Shown piece by piece: positions 45,403 to 54,559 of a stretch of 64,000 nt of DNA. Made by a program: the position numbers and the translations under genes. Numbering within the stretch: the stretch's first letter is position 1; every line of letters starts with the position of its first letter. The notes beneath the pieces were generated by a model. It ran no database searches. It had not been told where the DNA came from and saw only the letters and a list, made by a program, of their open reading frames with translations. The DNA comes from Marinobacter sp. ATCH36 (GTDB lineage Bacteria; Pseudomonadota; Gammaproteobacteria; Pseudomonadales; Oleiphilaceae): contig NZ_JAMJPL010000001.1 of the NCBI RefSeq assembly GCF_023555055.1, forward strand, positions 682,001 to 746,000, written 5' to 3'.

Positions 45403-47457
45403 ATGCCCCAGGCAACCGGACTGCATTTCACCGCCGCTGTTGGCCAACTCCCCAAAGACCTGTTCGTGGTCGCCCGATTTGAACTGACCGAACACCTCTC
45501 ACAGCTGTTTCATTGCAAGCTCGAACTGGCCAGTACCTCCCCGGATATTGCGGCTGAAGAAATGCTGGAGCAGCCCGTGGAACTGGTGGTCTGGCAGGAT
45601 GGCGTGCCTCTCAGGCGCTTCCACGGCGTGGTCAACGAATTCGCCCGGGGCGACACCGGCCACCGCCGCACCCGCTACGAAGTCATCGTCCAGCCCCCGT
45701 TGTGGCGCCTGGGCCTGATGCACAACAGCCGCATCTTCCAGACCCAGAGCACCGACACCATCGTGCGCACCCTGCTGGAAGAGCGGGGCATCATCGACAC
45801 CGTGTTTGATCTGAAACGCACCCCCGAAGAACGGGAATACTGCGTCCAGCACCGGGAAAGCGATTTGAATTTCTTGGAAAGACTGGCTGCAGAAGAAGGC
45901 TGGCACTTTTATTTCGAACCCGCCCTCATCATCGCAGACCATCACGGCGACGCCCCCAAACTGGCTCCGGTGGAATACAACGCCAAAGCCGGCGGCAGCA
46001 CCCGCCAGAGCGCGATCTTCCAGTTCAGCTACCGGGAGCGGGTAAAAGCGGCTTCCGTCGCCCTGAAAGACTACACCTTCAAGAACCCCGCTTACGCCCT
46101 GATGCACGAACACCAGGCCGACAAACTTGAGGGCCAGCGGGAAGACTACCAACACTACGACTACCCGGGTCGCTTCAAAGCCGACGCCAGTGGCCAGCCC
46201 TTCACCGAAGCCCGGCTGGACGCCCTGAGAAACGACGCAGCCTTGGCCAACGGCCAGAGTAACCGTCCCGACTTCACCGTCGGCGCCAAGGTCGAACTCA
46301 CCGAACACGACAACCCGACCCTGAACCGGGAATGGCTGTTCACCAGCATTACCCACATCGGCGAACAGTCCCAGGCCCTGGAAGAGGATGGCAATAGCGG
46401 CGCCACCACCTACCACAACGCCTTCAACGCCATTCCGGCGGATCGCACCTGGCGGCCACAAGTGGAATGCCGCCCGATGATCGACGGCCCCCAGATCGCC
46501 ATCGTCACCGGCCCCAAAGGCGAAGAGATCCATTGCGACGAACATGGACGAGTAAAGGTCAGGTTCCCATGGGACCGCTACTCCAAGAACGACGAACACT
46601 CAAGCGCCTGGCTCCGTGTCAGCCAGGGCTGGGCCGGCGGCCAGTATGGATTCATGGCCCTACCGAGAATCGGCCACGAAGTCATAGTCAGCTTCCTGGA
46701 CGGCGACCCGGACCAGCCGATCATTACCGGCAGAACCTATCATGCCACCAACACGCCGCCCTATGCGCTGCCGGAACACAAGACGAGGACTACCCTGAAA
46801 ACCCAAACCCACAAGGGCGAGGGCAGCAACGAACTGCGGTTCGAGGACGAAGCCGATAAAGAACAGATCTACATCCACGCCCAGAAAGACCTGGATCTAC
46901 TGACCGAGAACAACCGCACCGAAGTCATCAAGAAGGACAGTCACCTCACTGTGGACAACCACCGCAAGGCCCACATCAAGGGCAACGACCACACCACGGT
47001 GGATGGCGAAAAGCGGGAACAAACCGGCAAGGACCACAACTTCAACGTCACCGGCACCCTGCACCTCAAAGCCGGCACCGCCTGGCTCAGCGACTCCGGC
47101 ACCGAACTGCACATCAAGGCCGGCCAGAAAGCCGTCATCGAAGCAGGCGCGGAAATCACCCTCAAGGCAGGCGGCAGCTTCGTGAAGATTGATCCCAGTG
47201 GTGTGGCCATGGGTGGTGCTGCCATCAAGCTCAATGCGGGTGGATCGCCGGGCAAAGGCAGTGGGCAGACGGTTCAGGTGCCTGAGATGCCTGGATTGGT
47301 GGAGAAAAATGGTGGGGCTGTTGCGCCGGTGGATCTGCCGGAGACACCCCAAAGATCCATGGCCAAGCCAGATCAGATACGCGCCATCAAGAATGCCGCG
47401 AACCAGGGCAAGGGTATCTGCCAGGTCTGCTCACCAGAATCACAAGGTGCGGTCTGA
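45403..47457 (+). CDS. vgrG: T6SS spike protein VgrG (TssI)
   Basis: The 684-residue product has the gp27/gp5-like core ([17 protein letters not shown] to [13 protein letters not shown]), the OB-fold ([24 protein letters not shown]) and the DUF2345 beta-helix tip ([29 protein letters not shown]). A short tail ends in [13 protein letters not shown] and carries no effector domain. The ATG at 45403 follows AAGGA; a start at 45325, 4 bp after tssM, is also possible. The next gene overlaps by one base. Confidence 0.96.
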   Translation: MPQATGLHFTAAVGQLPKDLFVVARFELTEHLSQLFHCKLELASTSPDIAAEEMLEQPVELVVWQDGVPLRRFHGVVNEFARGDTGHRRTRYEVIVQPPLWRLGLMHNSRIFQTQSTDTIVRTLLEERGIIDTVFDLKRTPEEREYCVQHRESDLNFLERLAAEEGWHFYFEPALIIADHHGDAPKLAPVEYNAKAGGSTRQSAIFQFSYRERVKAASVALKDYTFKNPAYALMHEHQADKLEGQREDYQHYDYPGRFKADASGQPFTEARLDALRNDAALANGQSNRPDFTVGAKVELTEHDNPTLNREWLFTSITHIGEQSQALEEDGNSGATTYHNAFNAIPADRTWRPQVECRPMIDGPQIAIVTGPKGEEIHCDEHGRVKVRFPWDRYSKNDEHSSAWLRVSQGWAGGQYGFMALPRIGHEVIVSFLDGDPDQPIITGRTYHATNTPPYALPEHKTRTTLKTQTHKGEGSNELRFEDEADKEQIYIHAQKDLDLLTENNRTEVIKKDSHLTVDNHRKAHIKGNDHTTVDGEKREQTGKDHNFNVTGTLHLKAGTAWLSDSGTELHIKAGQKAVIEAGAEITLKAGGSFVKIDPSGVAMGGAAIKLNAGGSPGKGSGQTVQVPEMPGLVEKNGGAVAPVDLPETPQRSMAKPDQIRAIKNAANQGKGICQVCSPESQGAV

Positions 47458-48323
47458 TGAGCAATCCGGCTGGACTTCCCGACAAGGGTAAGACATTCAT
47501 TCTTGTCGATGGCGCAAAGGTGAATGACTTATCCCAGGTTATTTATAGTGAACTGGAAACACCTCGTTGCGATGCCCTCTACAGGGAAACCGAGCTTGCT
47601 GACTTGTTGGAAATTTCACCTTGGCTGGTTGAGGCAGGAATAAATAGCGCCCTGGCACTTAAATGCTTCGAGGATTGGAAGCACCAGGGTGCTGCCATTG
47701 TAGTGCAGGCTGACTGCCAATTTGAAAATGTCATGGACCACTTTCGAGAATTGCTTATGGCCAGGTTGGTCACGGGTGATGAGGTCGTTTTCCGGTTCTA
47801 CGATCCCGAAATCGCGAGGCATCTGTTGAAGTTGGATCCATCAGGTGAAGATGTGAGGCGATTGATGGGGCCTTGTAGTCTGTTTGCCATTCAGGATCGC
47901 CGCACGGGTGAGTGGGACTACTTTCATAACGATCAACCCAATAGTGACTGTCAGGCTGAAATTTTCAGCATCAGCGAGGAACACTATGTTGCCATGGAAA
48001 AAGCGGCGGAAAGGACAGCCCTCAGGAAGCTTGAGTTGCATGTTGAAAACTACTTTCCCCATGTTCTTCAGAAAACCGACACCGATGGGCAGGATTGGAG
48101 CGTGGTCTCTGCGCTAGTCGCCGCAGCGAAAGCGCGGGGATTGTCCAGTGCCTGCGATATCGCTCTATACATCAACACGATTGGCTGGCTTGGGCATCAT
48201 GCATTCGATGACAGCGATGTGCAGAACCTGTGGAAAGCAAATTCCGCAGAGCCAGGGAAGGCCATAGCGCGAATTGCAGAATTCGCTGAGAAAAAGTCAA
48301 CGGAGGGACTGGTCCATGGGTAG
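47457..48323 (+). CDS. DUF4123 effector adaptor/chaperone (VasW/Tap-like)
   Basis: The 288-residue protein has the DUF4123 layout: an N-terminal FILVDGAKVNDLSQVIY, a middle block with VVFRFYDPEIARHLL (the F-R-x-Y/F-D-P element), and a helical C-terminus. DUF4123 proteins bind effectors and load them onto the VgrG tip. It lies directly between vgrG and a VasX-like effector, as vasW does in V. cholerae, and overlaps the effector by 8 bp. Confidence 0.88.
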   Translation: MSNPAGLPDKGKTFILVDGAKVNDLSQVIYSELETPRCDALYRETELADLLEISPWLVEAGINSALALKCFEDWKHQGAAIVVQADCQFENVMDHFRELLMARLVTGDEVVFRFYDPEIARHLLKLDPSGEDVRRLMGPCSLFAIQDRRTGEWDYFHNDQPNSDCQAEIFSISEEHYVAMEKAAERTALRKLELHVENYFPHVLQKTDTDGQDWSVVSALVAAAKARGLSSACDIALYINTIGWLGHHAFDDSDVQNLWKANSAEPGKAIARIAEFAEKKSTEGLVHG

Positions 48324-51183
48324 TGCAAACAGCTCAGCGTTTATACAGGGTAGAGATGACATCGATTCAGCGGCACAGATGTGCCCGCTCCAGCTCAAAA
48401 CCGTTGCGTTGTATCCGGTGCGCTGGGCGATCAGTCAGGAAAAGGTTGCCTTGCCCGCCAACTTTCGTGCACCTGCCGTTGCACTCGGAAAAACGCATTA
48501 TTGCGTTCGCAAGCTGACGCCCGGCTGGGTTTACATGTTTTCCGAAGTCTTCGGAACGCTGCATGAATACCGGGTTAATGAGCAAGGCCTGATAACCGAA
48601 GTACGGCCAGGTGTGAACTCGGTACTGCTTCCAGATGCTGACGCAAAAAGCGCTTTACCCGCCGTACACCACCCTGGGGAAGGGACAGTGCTTCTGAAAT
48701 TCGTGCAGCATCGGTGGACTGTGCGTTTGCAGGAACTTGTGCGAACGGATGCGCAAGTCCGCGAAGAGCACATGCAGTCTTTCGACTTGAGCGGGCTCCC
48801 GGAAAATCGTGAAGGCGTAAATATCAGTGAAACCGAAGCCATAAACGGAGTTGTTGAAGATTTTCGGCCAGAACCAGTGGATTTTGAGTGGAGCCTGACG
48901 GAGTTTGCACAAGGAATCAGTGAGTCCGATTTGCAGGGGCAGTGCAAAAAAGAAACCGAATTCTCGTACTGCGTCGCCCTTGACGATGAAATCGGTATCA
49001 CCTCCGAACTGGGCCAGTTGCATGCACTTCATGTGAATCTGATTACGAACTTCGCGGAGGAGAACGCATACGCCTACACCACCTCCCAGATGGTGGATGC
49101 GCTCATCGCCCGCGAGGCCAGCAAGAAGGAATCTGAAGACGAGCGGCAAGAAGTTACCGAGGAACTGAAAGAGCGAATTCGTTCAGGGGAAAAAGACGCG
49201 TTCGTTGAAAGCTATCACAAAAAGGTTGGAGAGTATGACCAGGCCCGTGCACTGGTATTCGATGACTGGAAGCGGTGGATTGACTCCGACCAGTTGGCCA
49301 GGAAGCTGGAGTTTAACGACTGTTACTGCGCGGAAGGGTTCGAGGCGGTCGAGCAGGAACTGGCCGATGTACTGGACGGCTATGTCAGTGCGGAAAAGGG
49401 CAAGGAAGACGCCGAGCGGTGGTTGGAAGCGGACGAAGGCGAAGCCGGCACGGTCGGTAACATGCTAAGCACCGCGTTGTTCCTGGCTTCGGCCACCAAC
49501 GGTATTACCCAGAAACTGAAAGACCTCCCCGGATTTGACTATGGCAGCCTGAAGATCGTGGACAGTATCTTCGACATGCCGGCGCATGTGCGAGTGAGCA
49601 CTGCCACTGATGTTCTGATGCTGGAATTTGCCGCCCCCGCCGCAAAGATGGGAGCCTGGGCCAAAGACCCTCAGATCTGGCCGCAGTGGAAAAAATGGGC
49701 CAAGGCCGTCCAGAAACGCTATGGCATTGATGTTCACCGGCAGGGAATAACCCTGAATACCGCGACGGACCTGCTCACGACAGTCCACCGCAAATCACTG
49801 GAAGCCGCTGGCCATAACCTGTCTGAACTTACAATGACTCCACTGGCCGCCGGAATGGCGGATGCAAGGCTCCGGAGCTACCTGAACAGAACCCTGATTG
49901 ACGTGTTCCACCTGACCCCAGACTTTAGGGATAATCCCTTTGGCTGGCTCCATACCCGACTGGACCCGGTGGTTGAAAGCATTAAACAGAACCGGGGCAA
50001 GTTCATTGGGGCCGTAACCTTTTTTCACGCGATTAATGTGGCAAGCCTGTATTCCGGACTGAAGAAGACACAGCAGGATGTAATGCTGGGCGATCGATCC
50101 GTCATCGAGCGGTGGGGATACTTTGCATCTGGCCTGTGGAGCATCGGCGAAGGCGTGGTCAACCTCAGCGGATTGTTGATCAGGGAGGAATACGCCAAAG
50201 CCTTGGGGGCAAATCTGTCGGCGGCTGGGACCAAAGTGTCGGTGGTTCTCAGTGGAATAAGAGTAGTGCAGGAATTTGCTCCTGCTGCAAAGTTCTTTGC
50301 GAGAATTACCGTAAGGGCTCTTCCTTATGTCGGTGTTCTACTAGCGATAGGTCTGGAACTGCGGAGGGGCTGCAAGGCCTTGGACACAGGCCATCACACT
50401 ATGGCGGCCCTGGCCGGGGTCCAGGTTGGGCTAACCATTGGAATCACCTCCCTGGCTTCAATAGCCGTGGTTGGTGCGGTTTCGGGAGCAGGCGTGGCCG
50501 TAGTACTCGTGGTGGGCGCGGTTTTGGTTGCGGTCTCCTTCGTCATCAGCATGGTACAGCTATACATTGCCCGGTCCCGGATCGAGGATTTCCTGTCATT
50601 GTCATTCTGGGGTAACGCACCCACGCTGCGCTACTGGGATGAGCAGTCCCGACCATTGAGCAGAGAACTGCTGGAGGAAAGCCGAACCATCGTTTCCCAG
50701 GATGAAGGCGCTGAAGTAAGGCGCTATTTCGAAGCGGAACTGGATGCGTTCTACTACATGCTGTTCTCACCCTTTGTGCGGATAACCGAGTACATGCCCA
50801 AGCATTGGGCTATATCCCGACAGGGCGAACATAAGGTCCTGTCGGAATTTACGAGTTTCGCAGTGTATTTCCCGGATTTTGTTGAGGGGACTTGCGCGGT
50901 TTCCATCAAGCTGTTCGAGGCGAACAGGAACTGGTTCTCTGAAGACGATTCGAACGATATCACCGACGTGTTTGATCGCAGGAGGAAGATAGACCCCTCT
51001 CCCCAAGGGCTGATGTACGGGTTTACCCACTACAACCACGACAGGTGGGAACAGCTTGAAATGCTGATTGAGTACGAGAAGGATGGGCGGAAAGTGACGG
51101 GTGAAAACGGGCTCCGAATCATTCTGGACGGAAACGATGTAGAGGAATTGGGTGTCGATGAAAGACTCGCCTTTGAATTGTAA
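48316..51183 (+). CDS. VasX-like pore-forming T6SS effector
   Basis: The 955-residue protein starts at ATG 48316 with GGAGG upstream. The N-terminal domain (CPLQLKTVALYPVRWAI ... YCVRKLTPGWVYMF) fits the VasX/BTH_I2691 effector N-terminus that binds the adaptor. A long helical middle is followed by a strongly hydrophobic region (about residues 640-755, including IAVVGAVSGAGVAVVLVVGAV), as in colicin-like membrane-disrupting toxins. It would form pores in the inner membrane of attacked cells. The C-terminus overlaps the start of the immunity gene. Confidence 0.87.
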   Translation: MGSANSSAFIQGRDDIDSAAQMCPLQLKTVALYPVRWAISQEKVALPANFRAPAVALGKTHYCVRKLTPGWVYMFSEVFGTLHEYRVNEQGLITEVRPGVNSVLLPDADAKSALPAVHHPGEGTVLLKFVQHRWTVRLQELVRTDAQVREEHMQSFDLSGLPENREGVNISETEAINGVVEDFRPEPVDFEWSLTEFAQGISESDLQGQCKKETEFSYCVALDDEIGITSELGQLHALHVNLITNFAEENAYAYTTSQMVDALIAREASKKESEDERQEVTEELKERIRSGEKDAFVESYHKKVGEYDQARALVFDDWKRWIDSDQLARKLEFNDCYCAEGFEAVEQELADVLDGYVSAEKGKEDAERWLEADEGEAGTVGNMLSTALFLASATNGITQKLKDLPGFDYGSLKIVDSIFDMPAHVRVSTATDVLMLEFAAPAAKMGAWAKDPQIWPQWKKWAKAVQKRYGIDVHRQGITLNTATDLLTTVHRKSLEAAGHNLSELTMTPLAAGMADARLRSYLNRTLIDVFHLTPDFRDNPFGWLHTRLDPVVESIKQNRGKFIGAVTFFHAINVASLYSGLKKTQQDVMLGDRSVIERWGYFASGLWSIGEGVVNLSGLLIREEYAKALGANLSAAGTKVSVVLSGIRVVQEFAPAAKFFARITVRALPYVGVLLAIGLELRRGCKALDTGHHTMAALAGVQVGLTIGITSLASIAVVGAVSGAGVAVVLVVGAVLVAVSFVISMVQLYIARSRIEDFLSLSFWGNAPTLRYWDEQSRPLSRELLEESRTIVSQDEGAEVRRYFEAELDAFYYMLFSPFVRITEYMPKHWAISRQGEHKVLSEFTSFAVYFPDFVEGTCAVSIKLFEANRNWFSEDDSNDITDVFDRRRKIDPSPQGLMYGFTHYNHDRWEQLEMLIEYEKDGRKVTGENGLRIILDGNDVEELGVDERLAFEL

Positions 51184-52036
51184 TTTTCCGCAAACGGACC
51201 TGGAACAACAGCTGGAAAAGAAGTTGTACCGCACCCATGGTGCGCGGCTTGCCAGTCCGCCAGCCCGGAAAGTTGCGGGGGTGTCTGATTCTTCGGAAGA
51301 AATGAACTTCGGCGTTACCTATATCAGCGAACGGTTTATGGATATTAGGACGGCCTTCTTGATTCTTCGAAGAAGCATGCTGGGCATCGTAAATTTATTC
51401 ATGATAGTTGTGCTGGGGCTGATGTGGATTGTTGATGCTTTGTTTTCAGGGGAGGCGCTGTTGGCAGCAGCGGCACTTTTTGTGCCTCTCTGGATATCCG
51501 TCTACCTGTTTGAGATCTTCTTCCCACTGACGCTACCGGTCCGGATCGACCGGCAGGAGGGGTTCGTGTACGTAGGGCACCGGGGTACCTTCTACCGCAT
51601 TCCCTGGGATGAAATGGAGGTGACTTTTTCCTACAACTGGCAGTACCTGGGCTCTGGTGTTGTGTGGGACCGTCAGTACTACTCTCATCTTTTTCTGCGA
51701 GACAAGTTTTACTTTTGCGGAAAAACACCCAAAAAACCGCTGCAGCGGAAGAAAATATCCTCCACTTTTAATGAAAGCATGATGTATAGGAGGTGGAATT
51801 TTATTGTCAGATATTATAAAGAAGGGGTAGTTGAAGAGGACGCTGATCATCTCGCTGGCGTTAATTTTGATTCACTTCGAAAGGAAGTATCTTCGAGTTT
51901 ATTGGGAAAGCGTATTGTCGAATATTTCTTTCTAATCCTTTTGATGCCAAACATGGTTTGGTCGAAGTTTTCTCCCTTCAAGTATAAATGGCCTAAAGAA
52001 ATTGAAGCCATTTTCGGGAAGATTAACTATTACTGA
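51158..52036 (+). CDS. Immunity protein (DUF6708, TsiV2-like)
   Basis: A 292-residue membrane protein whose start lies inside the effector gene (in-frame GTG at 51152 is possible). Two adjacent hydrophobic helices (IVNLFMIVVLGLMWIVDALF and LLAAAALFVPLWISVYLFEIFF) lead into the DUF6708 part (VRIDRQEGFVYVGHRGTFYRIPWDEM). By position and family it protects the producer against the pore-forming toxin. The last 80 residues are AT-rich and use different codons from the rest, which hints at a recombined 3' end. Confidence 0.82.
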   Translation: MKDSPLNCNFPQTDLEQQLEKKLYRTHGARLASPPARKVAGVSDSSEEMNFGVTYISERFMDIRTAFLILRRSMLGIVNLFMIVVLGLMWIVDALFSGEALLAAAALFVPLWISVYLFEIFFPLTLPVRIDRQEGFVYVGHRGTFYRIPWDEMEVTFSYNWQYLGSGVVWDRQYYSHLFLRDKFYFCGKTPKKPLQRKKISSTFNESMMYRRWNFIVRYYKEGVVEEDADHLAGVNFDSLRKEVSSSLLGKRIVEYFFLILLMPNMVWSKFSPFKYKWPKEIEAIFGKINYY

Positions 52037-52182
52037 TCCCGCAGCTTCGGATCGACAATTTCCTTTTACTGTCCTTCTGGAGCAACGCGCCTACGGAACT
52101 GGATGCGTTTTATTACATGCCGTTCTCTCCCATTGTGCGGGTAACCGACCACTGTAGTCCCATAAGCGGAGATAAAAAATGA
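52037..52182 (+). pseudogene. Remnant of a second VasX-like effector
   Basis: Downstream of the immunity gene the frame reads RIDNFLLLSFWSNAPT and then ELDAFYYMPFSPIVRVTDH. The intact effector has RIEDFLSLSFWGNAPT and, 38 residues later, ELDAFYYMLFSPFVRITEY. So two effector pieces are joined with the intervening part deleted, and there is no start. The end of this frame (GDKK) overlaps the next gene. It is a degenerate copy left after duplication or effector exchange. Confidence 0.85.
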
Positions 52183-52625
52183 AGAAAGGACTCCTGATCC
52201 TCCTATGCTTCCTAATCATTCCCATCACCCACGCCGGGACCTACCGCTGGGTCGATGAAAACGGCCAGACCCATTTCGGGGACCGTCCGCCTAAGAATGC
52301 AGCCTCTGATGAGGTAAAACTGAATGCCCCCGCCCCGTCGTCGGATGCTGCGGCGCGAGAGCGCAAGCTGCGCATGAACGAGTTCCTGGAGCAGAGCCAG
52401 CGGGAGCGTGATGAACGTAATCAGGCCAGGGCAGAGCAGGAAGCCAGGGCAGAGAAGCATGAAGCCCGCTGTCAGGCCTTGCGGGCGCGGTTGAAGTACC
52501 TGAAAAGTGTATCGGGTATCTATCGTCTTAACAGCGAGGGAGAGCGTGTCTTCGTTAACGACGAAGAAAACAAACGCCTTCGCGAACAATTTAGTGCACA
52601 GGTGCAAAGTGAATGCGGTATCTGA
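52179..52625 (+). CDS. Exported DUF4124 protein
   Basis: A 148-residue periplasmic protein with a signal peptide (LLILLCFLIIPITHAG). The DUF4124 hallmark follows at once (YRWVDENGQTHFGDRPP). The second half is an arginine- and glutamate-rich helix, probably a coiled coil (SQRERDERNQARAEQEARAEK). Function unknown. It overlaps the ligase gene by 13 bp. Confidence 0.85.
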   Translation: MKKGLLILLCFLIIPITHAGTYRWVDENGQTHFGDRPPKNAASDEVKLNAPAPSSDAAARERKLRMNEFLEQSQRERDERNQARAEQEARAEKHEARCQALRARLKYLKSVSGIYRLNSEGERVFVNDEENKRLREQFSAQVQSECGI

Positions 52626-53479
52626 GCCTGCTTTGCGTCACGGCCATTCTGTTCGGCTTACCATTTGCTCATGCAGAGCCGCCCGATCTGGTCCTTGCCG
52701 GGGTTTACGAGGAAGGCGTTGTCCTCGAAGACTACTGGGTCAGTGAAAAACTGGATGGTGTGAGGGCATACTGGGACGGCAAGCGGTTCTGGTCGCGGGG
52801 AGGCAATGAATACCGGGCGCCTCAGTGGTTCACCGAAGATTTCCCCAATGTGCCCATGGATGGAGAATTGTGGATGGGGCGGGGCCGGTTTGCCGAACTT
52901 TCCGGCGCGGTGCGCCGGCTGGAGCCGGAGGATGAGAGCTGGCGGCAGATCCGGTTCATGGTGTTTGACCTGCCAGCTGTCGACCGGCCGTTTACGGAGC
53001 GCGTTGAGCTGATGGAGTCGGCATTGGTGCCATCACCGTCGCCGTTTCTGGCCATGGTTGCTCAGCGAAGGGCAACGAATCATGGTGAACTGATGGCGGC
53101 ATTGGACAGGGTAATAACTGAAGGCGGCGAGGGGTTGATGCTAAGGCGCGGTAGCAGCCATCACTCTGCCGGGCGCTCGGATGACTTGCTGAAAGTGAAG
53201 CGTTACGACGATGCTGAAGCGGTCGTTGTGGCGCACTTGCCCGGTAGTGGAAAGTATCGGGGGTTGATGGGTTCGATACGGGTGGAGCGGGAGGATGGCC
53301 GGCGATTTCATCTCGGCACTGGTTTCAGCAATAAAGAACGCAGGAATCCGCCTCCAGTTGGTGCAACCATTACCTACAAATATTATGGGTACACTTCGTC
53401 CGGATTACCGAGATTTGCCAGCTTCATGCGAGTTCGTAACGATGAGCCTCGGGAGTCTGATCCAGCATCCTTCGATTAA
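52613..53479 (+). CDS. Periplasmic ATP-dependent DNA ligase (LigE type)
   Basis: The 288-residue protein has a signal peptide (LSLLCVTAILFGLPFAHAE) and a minimal ATP-dependent ligase. Motif I is EKLDGVRA with the adenylated lysine near residue 46; the other nucleotidyltransferase motifs include MDGELWMG, FMVFDLP and GEGLMLRR, and motif V is LLKVKRYDDAEA. An OB-fold completes it. Such exported ligases are linked to repair of DNA during uptake or to extracellular DNA. It overlaps the DUF4124 gene, suggesting co-expression. Confidence 0.9.
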   Translation: MRYLSLLCVTAILFGLPFAHAEPPDLVLAGVYEEGVVLEDYWVSEKLDGVRAYWDGKRFWSRGGNEYRAPQWFTEDFPNVPMDGELWMGRGRFAELSGAVRRLEPEDESWRQIRFMVFDLPAVDRPFTERVELMESALVPSPSPFLAMVAQRRATNHGELMAALDRVITEGGEGLMLRRGSSHHSAGRSDDLLKVKRYDDAEAVVVAHLPGSGKYRGLMGSIRVEREDGRRFHLGTGFSNKERRNPPPVGATITYKYYGYTSSGLPRFASFMRVRNDEPRESDPASFD

Positions 53480-53661
53480 GAGGTCTTCACAATAGATTTC
53501 TTAGCTTGTGCTACAGTAATTGTAACCGTGGTTATTCTTCATCATTCCACGGTTCTGAATGTCTGTCTGAAGATGATGAGTTTTTGCGGACATTCAGCCA
53601 ATAGTTTTATCGTTACCAAAAGCCCGAATAGCAGTTTGGTTGATTGATAAGGAGGCAACAA

Positions 53662-53985
53662 ATGGAAGCGAAATCCAGTCAGAACGATTATGAGCAGGTC
53701 AGAGAAGATCTCAGGAAGCTCAGCGACGATCTTTCCAAACTCACCAAAACCGTTGCCGAAGGGCAAAAGAGCAATATCAGCAGTCTCCGTGATGAAATCC
53801 GCCGGGAAAGCCGCGAAGCATTTGACCAGGTGAGGCAGCGTAGTGATGCCGCCATCAACCGTGCTCGTGATGCTGGCACCAAGGCGGTCGATGATGTTGA
53901 GCACAAAATTGAGGAGCGCCCGTTCCTCAGTATTATTATCATGTTCCTTGCGGGACTGCTGGTTGGACGGTTGCTGGATCGCTGA
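53662..53985 (+). CDS. DUF883 (ElaB/YqjD-type) ribosome/membrane-associated protein
   Basis: A 107-residue protein starting at ATG 53662 behind AAGGAGG. A long amphipathic helix (residues 8-85) is followed by a single C-terminal membrane segment (FLSIIIMFLAGLLVGRLL) ending in DR, the standard architecture of the family, which tethers inactive ribosomes to the inner membrane in E. coli. The neighbour downstream is a matching YqjE-like membrane protein, 2 bp away. Confidence 0.82.
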   Translation: MEAKSSQNDYEQVREDLRKLSDDLSKLTKTVAEGQKSNISSLRDEIRRESREAFDQVRQRSDAAINRARDAGTKAVDDVEHKIEERPFLSIIIMFLAGLLVGRLLDR

Positions 53986-53987
53986 TC

Positions 53988-54488
53988 ATGCCTGATTCAG
54001 CCTGGTTACAGGGCGTCCTGCGGAAGGCAGTCGCGGCCATAATCGGTTTTATGTTGGCCTTTGTGCTGCTGGTCGCCCTGTTGATTACCGGTTTTTACCT
54101 GCTCGTCAATGCCGCCACGCTGGCGCTGTCCCCCTCGCTGGGTGAGGCCGGTGCTTTGGCGGTGACGGGCTTGTCATGTCTGTTGTTACTGGTTTTGTTT
54201 TTCTATCGGATGACCCGGCCGGTCGCCTCGAAAAAATCCGGCTCAGACAGTAAAGGGCAGTCATCGGGCTCTCCGATTGATGCCATCAGGGATCTTGTCC
54301 GCAACAATCCTCTTGAAGCCGTTGCTGCTGCGTTCACCCTCGGTGTGGTCGAGCAGAGTGATCCGCGCCTGAAATCACTTCTGTTGCAGGGTGGCATGGT
54401 GCTGATGAAGGAAGCGGAAGCCGAACAGGCGCGCGGAGAGGAGAAAACGGATACCCCAGCCAGCGACAGGGATGCACCAGCAACCTGA
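53988..54488 (+). CDS. Putative holin-superfamily/YqjE-like membrane protein
   Basis: A 166-residue protein with two hydrophobic helices (AIIGFMLAFVLLVALLITGFYLLV and GALAVTGLSCLLLLVLFFY) and a polar, acidic C-terminus. By order and hydropathy it corresponds to YqjE, which follows yqjD in enterobacteria. Function unknown. Confidence 0.7.
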   Translation: MPDSAWLQGVLRKAVAAIIGFMLAFVLLVALLITGFYLLVNAATLALSPSLGEAGALAVTGLSCLLLLVLFFYRMTRPVASKKSGSDSKGQSSGSPIDAIRDLVRNNPLEAVAAAFTLGVVEQSDPRLKSLLLQGGMVLMKEAEAEQARGEEKTDTPASDRDAPAT

Positions 54489-54559
54489 TCGTCATGCCAA
54501 CGTAACCCGCCATACCGACACTGGGCGTGCAGTACCATTCATTGCACAGGGAGCTTGTC

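Noticed and set aside
53524..53554. Inverted repeat AACCGTGG/CCACGGTT after the ligase gene
   Set aside because: Loop of 15 bases and no T run, so not a convincing terminator; too short to call an operator.
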